From: Pardosa pseudoannulata
Taxonomy: Eukaryota > Arthropoda > Arachnida > Araneae > Lycosidae
Direction of reading: 5' to 3'
DNA: 64,000 nt
Assembly: GCA_032207245.1 (NCBI GenBank)
Contig: CM063499.1
Location: 81,524,104-81,588,103, forward strand
The position numbers and the translations under genes are program-made. The notes beneath the pieces were generated by a model. That model searched no databases. It had not been told where the DNA came from and saw only the letters and a program-made list of their open reading frames with translations. Below, piece by piece: positions 1 to 36,000 of the stretch; position 1 is the first letter of the stretch; each line of letters begins with the position of its first letter.

Positions 1-432
1 AATCCTTAGGTACTACTTATATCTTTTCATTTTTACATAATTAGATATGTACCGTAATTTTGCACCATCGTATAGTCTGTGGGCGTGATTTTTTATTTAA
101 AAAAATTTCATAAATCATCAGATAGTCTGCACCAGATAATTCGAGGACTGTACAAGCAAAAATATTTATTTTAGTAGGACACTATTAAATCCTTTTAAGA
201 ATAATAATGTAAGTACAGTAGAATGCTGAAAAGTATGCATTAGACTCAATTAATTTCACCTTTAAAATATGAAATAATTTTTTTCTGCCATAGCCTCAGA
301 GACAAATTTTAATGGAAGAAATAGAGCAATTTACATTTCTCTGTTCGAGAACCCAGCTATGTAAATCGTCTTCTAATGCAGGCTATTGTATTTTTCCATC
401 ACAATTGGATCGCTTTCTTCTCATATTTTTAA

Positions 433-1517
433 CCCTTTCGCGACAGGAAGCGCAAACGCGTGCTTATCTCTGAGGCCGGCAGTTACTTTCGCGAGTGAGT
501 ATCCTGGGCTGGAGTGTTTTTTGCTATTAAGCCTAATTCATGAAATTAGTTAAGTAGCAACGCGTTATTTAATAATGCTGCGTAAAATATTTAAACGGAA
601 TGTGATTTATATTATATGTTTATAGATTATTTATTTAAGCTATTTCTTATTTAAATATATATTTTACACCTTACTTTTTTTCATTTTTTACTTAGTATTT
701 AATGACTTTTAACATTGCAAAACTGAATACTATGTTATTTAAACTTTTTTTTGTATGAAAAATTTTAAAAACAGGGATCTACAAACAATCCTACGTGACA
801 GTACTTGCACTCGTAGTAACTCATTTGCCGTTTTGGATGATTTTTCCGGAATGTGAAAAAACGAAACATCGTCAATTTCTTTGTTAGAAATGTGCTCCTC
901 TTCATTAAAATCACTAGATCCATTATGAACATAAAGAACAATCAGAATATATTATAGTGTCACTATTACTAATATCCTAATCTGTTTCAGAATTAAAATC
1001 TGAAATATTTCGCGTCATTTCAGCTATTTTAAGCTCAGTTAAGCACTTTCGACACTTCGAAAATCTAACAATAAAAAAAAGAAAAAAAATCATGTCTGTC
1101 AGATCTAATTCTGTACTAAAAACTGGACTGCAAACCGAAATACACAAAGCTTGAACAAAAATAAAACTCCCCTGTTTACATAAACAAACACCACGTGGGA
1201 ATTTAAAGAGCCGTCATAAAACATGTCAACCGGAAACATTCCTTTACCCTCATGTTTATATAATCAAAAACCACTTGCATGTGTATCCTATTACTCTCCT
1301 ATTGAGTACAAGGTCAAATCTACATGTATCTAAATCCATATAGACATACAATGCCATCTTGTGTCAAAGCTTATAGTTTTTAAAATGTTCCACAACGCTG
1401 GCACACATATGTAACAGTCGGGGGTGAACGAGAAAACGCACTGGCACGCCTGTGTGTCGGCCAGGAAGTGATTGCGTTTTTTGCTGGCATGTATTTGTGA
1501 CAGTAGGCACGAAAGGG
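433..1517. mobile_element. piggyBac-like non-autonomous element, copy 1
   Basis: Flanked by TTAA on both sides (429-432 and 1518-1521). Termini are CCCTTTCGCG... and ...GCACGAAAGGG, an inverted pair. The interior matches, in reverse orientation, the element at 11172-12223. No complete transposase; the 98-codon minus-strand open frame at 1330-1626 is not convincing. Confidence 0.85.
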
Positions 1518-1521
1518 TTAA

Positions 1522-2443
1522 TGTTTTCTTGTGCTTGCACCGTTTTCTTAATGCCTTTTCTTCGACCTTCTGAATTACTTTCAGCTTGAAATCAGCAATA
1601 AAACTGTGACAATGTTTTAAAGACATAATGAATGACCAATATTACTGCAAATAAACTTTGAAAACAAAATACTCTGATACGAATGATTCTCGTGGTCAAT
1701 TAACCTTCGATCTAGAACCCATACACTTGGTGTTGTCAATTGGAGCTGTAAATAGGGACTATCGATACTTTCCCGTACTCCAGGATACAATTTAAGATTG
1801 CACTACTTGCTACTACTGATTCGTTCTGCTTTATGGGGTTTTTCTTCGTGGTTTATTACCAATACGATACGATGTTTTCTTGGCATCTCATGAGTCATGC
1901 TTTTGTTTGATCATCGTCCGTTCGCCAACATGCTATTTTTACACCTTCATCCGATTTTGATGATTTGAGCAATGAACAATCAGCAGATAGTTTGCATTGA
2001 CAGATAGTCTGTGGCAGAAGAAATTTGCTTTTTAAACACAGATAGTTTGCGGACTATACATGCCAAATTAGGGTAATAACACATCTATACCTATATTCTT
2101 ACATGGTTAACTCTCTGACTTTCAAGGTCCAAGACAAGATGTATTAGTTGTCTTTTTAATCCCCTTAAACATGTTGACTTCCTCCTTGTACAAAATTCAG
2201 CAAGAAATAATAAGATTCAAACGTAAACATAAAAATATAGGATTGCTATAATGCAGAATAGTGACAAGCAATCTGTAACACATTAAGTGTGAAGTAGAGA
2301 CTGCATTCTAGAACAATCTTGAAAATAAAATAATTTTAAAAAAACTTCAATTGTTCAAATACATATTTTTGTGCATTTTTTCTGTAAAATACAGTTATTT
2401 TTCAATTTTATATATCTGTATTTTATTATCCTATCACCTTTAG
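1522..2443. other. Pez intron sequence upstream of exon A
   Basis: No gene seen. Contains repeated 'agatagt(c/t)tg' motifs around 1985-2060 that also occur at 60-130 on the other side of the piggyBac-like element. Likely an older repeat split by that insertion. Confidence 0.5.
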
Positions 2444-26927
<24,484 letters not shown>

Positions 26928-27560
26928 CTCATTCATTCATAAATTTTACTTTATTTATGTAATTTTTAGTTGTAAATTATGTTGTATATACTTTTAACTC
27001 TTGAGCTTATTCCTGTGGGAAGTTTTTGATGAATTTTTAATGGTAAATTGTGCCTTACTCACTAATCTTTTCTTAACCTATTTTTGACAGAAAAAAAAAG
27101 CTTAATATACTAACTAGAAAATTATATGTGATAATTAATGTTAAAATATAATGAAATATATTAGTTTGTTTTTATTAAGTTAGCATAAAATGGTGTTTTC
27201 AGCAAGAGTTTAATATTGTTACTTCCATCTAGACTTTAGAACTTTTGCAGTGTTATTAATGTGTTTTATCTGCATATATTTCTATTCTATCATATCAAAT
27301 GCATGATTTTTAAAGATATGTTTATCATTATTATTTTAAGACGTGAATGCTTTATAAAAAATAATGCTGTGATGAATTTTATCAAAATACTCATGACTAG
27401 CAAAATATGCATAAGATCTAGCTTTTGAAATTTTTGCTCATATATGAATAGTTCCAAAAAGAAAAGATATTGTCTATACCAATTGTTTGTAAAAGAAAAT
27501 TATTTATTGAAAATTTTAAACTTGTGAATAAATAAATTTTGCTTTTTATTGAGTTCTTTT
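26928..27560 (+). other. Probable Pez 3' UTR with poly(A) signals
   Basis: AT-rich sequence directly after the stop codon, without a recognisable repeat. Two overlapping AATAAA hexamers (27527-27532 and 27531-27536) are the first strong poly(A) signals I noticed, giving a 3' UTR of about 0.6 kb. The real end is not provable from DNA. Confidence 0.45.
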
Positions 27561-27849
27561 TTAATAAATGTGTGTTAATAAAATTTAAATTTTAGAATGA
27601 CGACTTCAATATCGCCTTTTAGATGAACCAATGATCTTAAAGGTAATATTAAAGTTCTTGGATTGGTCATTCTGAGATCTTACATAACCAGTCCCCACTA
27701 CTGTGGCTTGCAGCAGCCACATTAGGTGTTTATCATTGTCAGTTCCTCAAAACTTGCTCTAAGGTCTGTTATTGTTGATAGAACAGTACTCTCTCCCCCC
27801 CCCCCTCACAGCTTCTGCTATTCCTACACAGTGGTGTTGAGCTTCGATA

Positions 27850-28012
27850 GCTGATCAATCAATGTCAAAATGGTAGAGCACTGTTCTTCAGTACCAGGGT
27901 TCAAATCCCACTGGCAAGTATGTATGTAGCCATTTGGAATCGGCTATAAGTAGTAGGTCCCAAACACATAAGCCCTCATGAGCAAAACGGTAGACCATAG
28001 CACTCCAAGCCA
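27850..28012 (+). repeat. tRNA-derived SINE, diverged
   Basis: Plus-strand copy (ggttcaaatccca B-box; ends gcactccaagccaaac) between the convergent Pez and RBM34 genes. An inverted partner follows immediately. Confidence 0.75.
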
Positions 28013-28044
28013 AACTAAAGCCCCCTCCTTTCTTCAATTTAATG

Positions 28045-28210
28045 GGTTTGGCTTGGAATACTATTGTCTACTTTTTTTACTACACAAGGACTAATGAGAC
28101 CAGGACCTACTACTTAAAGCCAATTCTGAACGGCTATGAACAACCATGCTAGCAGTGGAATTCAAACCTGCAGATTGCAGTACCAAAGAACAGCACCCTA
28201 CTATTTGGAC
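28045..28210 (-). repeat. tRNA-derived SINE, diverged, inverted partner
   Basis: Minus-strand copy about 33 bp from the plus-strand one, making an inverted pair able to form a long hairpin in read-through RNA. Confidence 0.72.
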
Positions 28211-28835
28211 AATCAAGTGCCAAACCGGGCCCATTTGGCCCTCCAGGCATGCCCCAGCAGTGGTGGACAAATTGCAAGTACTGGGCCACCCCCACTACGC
28301 AGTCGACCCTTCGAAGAATCCGGAGAGCGTCCGTCGCACTGCTGATGCCATCATGGGACGAACACAGTAGAGTTGCACTGAGGAGATAGGAGGCTTAGTG
28401 AGGGTGGCTCGAACCACGGGGACCGAGAAGATGAACCAAAAAAGAGGGGAGGAATTAGGATTTCGCTCGTTGCACCTATAGACAGAAAACTGGAAATCCA
28501 AACAAAAAGAACAGGAAATTTTGAGAGATGCAACCTGAACCTCTGAACCATCACGACAGACCTTTGGCCCACCCTATGGAAGTTGTGTGACAGAAAAATT
28601 ACTATTTGGACATAATCTGGCTCCTTTTATGGGCAATTTAAGAGAATTGCTGACAGAATGAAAGAAAAAATGATCGCCAAATTTTGCTTACCAATATCGT
28701 TATTGTTAAAGATAGGAAAGTGATATTTTGAGCAAAGACTTGTTTTCAGTTTTAAAGGAGTTTGCTACAATGTACCTAAAGAATAGTAGTTTTGGAGCAG
28801 AATGACACAAAACTCCTTATGCAAGACGAATGACA
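28211..28835. other. Intergenic GC-richer repeat between Pez and RBM34
   Basis: 28230-28580 is GC-rich for the window and contains ggttcgagcc (minus strand), which resembles a B-box; possibly another SINE-like repeat. Overlapping open frames on both strands are unconvincing. Confidence 0.35.
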
Positions 28836-29120
28836 AAGGCTATTAGGCATAATCAGTACACCTGTCCCACCCCCTGTTCAGGTCAAAATTTGTAGTTTTT
28901 AGGTTTAATAACACTAAAAGCTTTAAAAAAAATCACAGTATTTTCTGATAAAAATTTATACTTAGTAATAAAGGCAATTAGGCACAATTTGTGCACCTGT
29001 TTCACCCTATGCAGGTCAAAATTTGTAGTTTTTAGGCTTAATAACACTAAAAGCTAAAAAAAAATTATCAGATTAAATTTTTATCAGAAAATATTGATAT
29101 ACTTAGTAATAAATAACTAA
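28836..29120. repeat. Tandem duplication of ~135 bp
   Basis: Two diverged units (about 28836-28970 and 28971-29120) share aggtcaaaatttgtagtttt and aataacactaaaagct. About 70 bp past the RBM34 stop, so probably in its 3' UTR or flank. Confidence 0.8.
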
Positions 29121-29186
29121 TACCAAACTTTCAGAAACTGTTTCTTATTGAATAACAAGCATGATACAAAAACAAAACAAAAGCTA

Positions 29187-29328
29187 TTAGAATTTCACTG
29201 ACTTTCCTAATATGTTCGCAATTCTTTTCTTTTGGTGCAAATTCTTTTGCTTCTTCATTATTTTCTTAACGGATTTTCTACTGGTAGAATCTTTATTTTT
29301 CTTTTTTATCCTGATGGCTTGACTTTTG
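29187..29328 (-). CDS. RBM34: RBM34 terminal exon
   Basis: 142 bases, acceptor ttatctgcag, stop TAA at 29187-29189. Encodes a very basic tail ([14 protein letters not shown]...[15 protein letters not shown]...), a probable nuclear/nucleolar targeting region like that of RBM34 relatives. Confidence 0.87.
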
Positions 29329-32300
29329 CTGCAGATAAAATATTTTTACTTTAAAACTAATGGTAGAAAATATTCATTTTTTTAAATTTATATACCATAT
29401 ACATAATGTTACTGCACAAATTGATTATACTTTTTATTTATCTTTAAGTCCACAGTTATTATTGAAGATCTGAGTACAATTGGGGGATTCAATTCATTCA
29501 AGAACTGATACATTTAAAACTTAACTATTCATCAACATTTCTTTTTTAATTTTAGGGTAAAACTAAGGATTTTAAAGATACATTACTTTTATAGCTGCCT
29601 CGATTCTCTTTAAAATGTTGATATGTTTATGTTAACTAAGTATCAGCAGTTTAAAGGGAACAAAGGCAGCTATAAAATTAATGTACCTTAAAATCCTTAG
29701 TTTTACCCAAGTACAATTTTGTCCTTTATTTCATCAGTTTATGAAAATAAATTATAAAATTTAATTAAAATGTAATATTCTAAATGCAATATAATTTAAA
29801 AAGTAATTTAAATTTTGGAATATTCTTCATTTTGCAATCGAAGTACCCACATCCAAGATAAGGCACACAGTGGTTAGTATATAATCCCCTATATAATAAT
29901 AGCCTAAGTTATCTGTCCACGAATTTAAGAAGCGGTTGGACCTGGAATGAATTTATCAATTTATCATATAAACATGTAAAAATAACATTTTTTTCTAGCA
30001 TTATGACGTCATTCCTTTAACCATCTCGTGTAATAATTATTTTAAATTATTTAAATATCATGTGCATTATTTTCATACATTTTATCACTGAACTTAGACA
30101 TTAAGCAAATAATTTACATTTGTCTTAACTAACCGATAATTTAAAATTTAATTGATTATTTTTTTGTTGCAATGAAAGTTTTATCGCCTTTATTAACAGC
30201 AAATTCTTTTCATAAAAGTCTAGGAGTCACAAACTAATAAATAGCTAGAGTTTAATTTCTATGTTTTTGAAAATTAAGAAGTTTGTTCATTTGTGTTTGT
30301 TTTTTATACATAACCACATAATTTGACTAAATTAATTCAACGTGATTCTAAACTGCATTCACAGTATTGGAAGACTTTAGAGGAGTTGATAAACAAATTA
30401 TTGACCGTGTACCAGATAATTCTCTACCAAAACACAAACCATTTTTAACCTGCCTCATAGGATACTTTACAATTCTGGAAAATTAAAAATTGTTCTGATC
30501 CCATCATATGATGGGCTATATGCTAGTAAAGAATAAATAAATGACTTACAAAGTATTAATTTTAGCAGGAAGTTTATTGCTTCCTTTTTTCTGCTTAGAT
30601 GGATTGGAATCCACTGGTTTTATTCGTATACTTCTCCCACTAATTTCTAAATCTTCTAATCCCAGTGCATTTTCCTTAGATTGAACAGTCTGAAAAAGAA
30701 ATACAAAAATTTTTTTTAATATATTCAGCAGAGAATATTAAATTATTAAAAATACATTACAGAATATAATTATAATGAATATATGCAGTAAAACTTTTTA
30801 AAAATATATACTTTACAGTGAAAATATTTTTTAATTAACCATATTACCAATTTGTGCTTACTCATTGCAATAGAGAATGATGATTCTTTACATAATATCT
30901 AATTTCTCTAGCTGAACAGAAAATAAAAACCTTTTATTGAAAATTAAATTTTCTATACATCATCATTTTAAATTAGGGGGGAGGAGGTCATTGTGCTCTG
31001 AGAGGACTCTGAAATTCCAGGTTGAAAATTTCCACCATGGTAGCAGACATTCCAATTACTCCAGATTCTTTGAAGCAGCTCCAGAGAAATGAGAAAATTT
31101 GATAACTCAGGAAACTTCTCAGATTTCTCCGTAAAATAACAAAACTTTTGAACAGGTAAAAGATTACAATTCAGCCATTAAATACAAAGTTTAAAAAAAA
31201 AAAAAAATGCTGAATATTACTCTTTTCACACAGTAATGCTGCGTGTTAAAAGTTTTCAGTACTGTGTGGAAAAATCAAAACTGAATTTAGGTCAAATTTG
31301 AGTACGCAAACTCTAGAATCCCTGATCATAAAAAAAAAAAAAAAAATGGAAATATTTTATCAGGGTCAATGTTGCCATAAAAAACACTGTTCTGAAAAAT
31401 AAGTTGTTAAAGCTAAAAAAGCTACTCAAATTTTTAAATGCATAAATTTTAATTTACCTTTTACAATTTACTACCATGTAAATATTTTAAATTTTTTAGA
31501 AACCAATAAGATATGTACTTATATAATCTATAAATAGCAAGTTAAAATTTCAAACCACGCTGTTGCTCCAGACATAATTGCCATAATGTTGGCATGTCTG
31601 TGGTAGTTTGAATTCAAAGCAAAAAGAATATTTTAAATAAGTTAAAAAGGCCTCTTGTTAAACTTTCATTATCACTTGTGTTTTGTGTTTCAGCTGCACA
31701 GCAAGTATTCTACTAGAGTCAGGATTTCTGATCATCGTGGGGAGTTGGAAAAGAAGATGTGATATGCTTAACTATAAGCTTTGACCTTCAAACGGGTGTT
31801 GATTGATTTCTATTGCAAGGACATATTCTTGCAACTCTTGCAGGTGTTTGTAGGGGGGAAGGGTAATATTTTACTTCTGTGCCTGGTTATTGTTTAACCT
31901 AGAACTTACTCAGGGTTCCCACTCTTTTTCCAGAACAGAAATTAAGGATTTTATAAGGACCTACTTGAAATACACAACATAACGACATAAACCCTATTTC
32001 CTAAGGAACATATTTTAGTAATTATGAACCAGACAAGGCATGTTCAATAAATGCCCTACAATATTTCAGAATTAAGTTTTTAAAAATACACCTATTTGAC
32101 AAAAACATTTTGAAAAATGAACACCTAAAGTTTTTTAAGTGATCAAATTGTGAATAAAATATAATATATACAGTACTTTCTGAAGGCTTAAAAAGGATTC
32201 TGATATATATATGTATGTAAATACTAGCTGATTATACCCAACATTGCCTGGGATAGAAGAAAGTTTGACTTTTCTATTACATTCAAAGCAAAAAAAATCA

Positions 32301-34288
32301 AACTTTCATAAGTAACTGAAATGTCTACTATTTAATTAAAATTTGTATGACTGTTAGCTATTAGGAAAGGGTAGCTGACTTTATACTTTAAACCTTTTCA
32401 GTATATGAAAGATTATTTGTCAAATAAGTTTTCTAGCTCGTGACCATAAAATGTACTAATGAACTAAAAGTATTTTCGTAAGAAAGGAATTTTGAATTAT
32501 TACTGTAATACATGGAAAACATATATATTTGAGGATTTTCTTTATTAATACTGCACTTTTGGCGAGAAAATGTAAAAGAAGGTTATGGACATTAACCAAT
32601 ATTTTATATATTCTCATCACCTCTACTGGTGTTCTTAGAACCGGTTTTGGGCAAATATAACTCCGAACTTACAAAATAGAAATTTAGGAGAATACAGTTA
32701 AAACTGATAGGAAGTGAAGAAAGCAAATCGCGTCAATGGAGAAATTGATTGTCTTCCAATTTAAAAATTAAGGAGTTTTTAAGGACCTTTGGCGAAAATT
32801 AAGTAGTTCTTAAGGACTATGGGAATTCTATAGCAGGAAAACTAAACTAACTAACACAAGTAACTATGGGCCTTATCAAAGTTTTATAAACTTTGATAAG
32901 GCCCATAGTTACTTGTGTGACTGAAACATAGGCAATGACCAAAAGTGATAAAGAAATATTCGCAGTCTTTGAAAGAAAGATACTGTAAAGTATTTTGGGA
33001 GGCATAAAAAGTAATGATACACAGATGAAAAGAACAAATTTGGAAATTTAATAGATTGAAAAATGTATCTGATTACATTCTGAACAGGGAAAATTATTAT
33101 TGAACTGACAGAAGATAGAAAGCATGTGGCTAATGCAGCTACAGCTTCAATGTAGAAAAAAAAATACTAGTATTGAAAAGTTTTTTAAGTGAGGCCTACT
33201 TAATGTAACACTTACGCTATCATTTACACAACTTACTGGTCACATCTGGTTTAAAAATTAGGTAATTATTTACCAGTAGTTGAATAAATTACTATTCGAA
33301 TAAAAAATTTTAGCATCATAGATAGAACTACTTACACTAAACAGAACATATCCAAAGCCTTTACCAATTCCAGTTTGTTTATCTCTTACTATTCTAACAC
33401 TTTCAATTCTACCACATTCTGAAAATGCATCCCAAATACTTTCGTCTTGGCAATCTGTAAAAAATAAAAAAATAAAATAGAATAAAATAACAGCATTTAG
33501 GATTAAAAAAAAATTACACTAGATTAATAATTTATAATAATATCAGGTAGCCAAAGTATTTCAATATAATTGATAAATATATAATATAAGAAAGAATTTT
33601 TCTATTTAAAACTTGGGTTCATTGTAGAGAAATCTGGAGATAGATGAACAGGATATCACATATAGAAACTTCAGTAAGAAAAATGAAAAAACTGCTTTCT
33701 GACAAACAGGGTTGACATGATAAAAATAATTGATTTAAATCATTTTTTTTTTTCAATTCTTTTAAAACCTATATTCCAAAGACAGGAGAATTGGGAATAA
33801 GTCAGCAGAGAAATACCAATAAAAACTGGCTTGCAACTGCTGAGGTACTTTCAAAAAGGTGAGAAAAGTGACAAATAATACAGAATAAGTGACTAAAAAG
33901 TGACTAAACATTGAAAAAAAAAAAAAAAAAAAAAAAAAAGATTTTTCTCCTCTGGATTACAAATGCTATTATTCAGATTTTTCTATTTATTTTAACTCTA
34001 AATCAAATGGTTCATGCAAACATGATTTTAGTGTCAAAAAATTTTGTTTAACACAACTCAACATTGCTTTGTATTCAAGAAAATCTATAAATTAGATTTG
34101 AATACATACAATACATTAATTTTATAATATTTTCTGCATATATTAATGATGTTTTAAAATATGTACATAGCTAGATTAGAGTATCTTTACAAAAATTGTG
34201 TAGTAAAAGAGAAATGTGTGCTCTGATGCAAGTTACTTTAATGTATCAATTGTACATTTCAGTGACTCATTCAATATATATATATATA

Positions 34289-34354
<66 letters not shown>

Positions 34355-35937
34355 ATCTAGCTGATTATACCCAATGTTTCCTGGAAAAGAAGAATGTTTT
34401 AAACTTTTCTATTACATTGAATGCAAGGAAAGTTAACTTCCATAAGTAACTGAAATATCTACACCCTCCATGCTTTGTTTAATTAAACTCTGCATGACTG
34501 TTAGCTATTAGGAAAGGGCAGCTGACTTTATACTTTTAAACCTTTTAAGTATACGGAAGATTATTTATTTGTCATATAAGTAAATAAGAAAAAAAAACTG
34601 TTATATAAGAAAACTGACAGGAAATCACATGACGATGGAAAAATTGACCACATTCCAAAAATTAAGAATTTTTAAGGACCTTTTGACAAAAATTAAACAG
34701 TAGTTTTTAAGGGCCCTTAAAAATCAAAGTTAAAATTAAGGAGTTCTTAAAGACAGTGGGAATCCTGACTTAAAAAAAAAAAAAAAAAAAAAAGTAACTA
34801 AAGAGTTTGAACAAATTATGCCTTTATATAAACTGAAAAACTTAATACCTAAAAATTATTCCTATAAATAAATAATAAAAAAGTAAACAAAATAGTTCAA
34901 TAATCAGACATTGAAAAAAAATTATAATACTTATAGTAGGGAATAAACAAAGCATACCAAAAGGCAAGTTTCCTATAAATATGGATCGTTTGTCATCATA
35001 CATCTTTTTAGTCCCAGCAGGTAAAGCAAAATCTACTGTAATATGACGTCCCTGAAAAAGGGAGCCACTCCTAAAAAAAATAAAACACCCATAAATTTTC
35101 AGAAAAATAAAAAACACAATAGTTACTTTATAAAAAAATTTTGAGTAACACAGAAAACTTAGAAATTTCATTTGCCATTGATATAATCAAATGATATTTA
35201 ATTTAAATTAAAATTTTTTCTTCTATATTTAAATGTGTTTGAATAATACATTTAGAAACTTAATTATAGGAAGACAAAGAAGGGAAAATTTTTTCATATA
35301 TGTGAATTGGAGTTTTTTCTACCAATGAAAACAATACTGTGCTGTTTTTTATGTTTTTAAATAAATAATAATAAATAACTTAATAGATTAAAGATTATAT
35401 ATAAATAGATTAAATTTTTAAAACCACATTTTCAAACTTGACATATATATATATGCAATATATCAAAATTATTTAACTTTAATATTTCTTCAAAAGCCTC
35501 CTCTCTCCAATTTTAATTCACTTAAATATCTTTACCAGCCTCTAAATGGTTTAATCAGGAGAGTGTTTTCCACTCAACATTAATTTCTATCCTAAAACTG
35601 TAAACTTTCTGTCTATGCAGCCGTTTCCCAGTTGTTGGCTGAACATGGTTTCTCGTTTTGCTGATATTGCATTTAATTTGCTTATTAAGTTGTTTTTGTG
35701 GTGGGAAAATTCTTGTTGTCAGCGATCTTGGGTGTACTTGTGTTAAGAGCAGAGTGAACTCTGGCTTTTGATTGCATATTGTCTAGAAGGACAGATGTGC
35801 GGTGTTACCGCTCTGAAATAAAGTTTTAAAGTAGATTTCTGAGTTCTCTTAAATCTGAGGCCCGCCTGCATCTTTGTACTTTATGAATGTTAGCTGGTGA
35901 ACTTTCACCTTGTGAAGCAGTTTTATAAAAAATGGAT

Positions 35938-36000
<63 letters not shown>

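Noticed and set aside
1330..1626. 98-codon minus-strand open frame
   Set aside because: Mostly inside the piggyBac-like element 433-1517 and crossing its border; low-quality composition, no recognisable domain.
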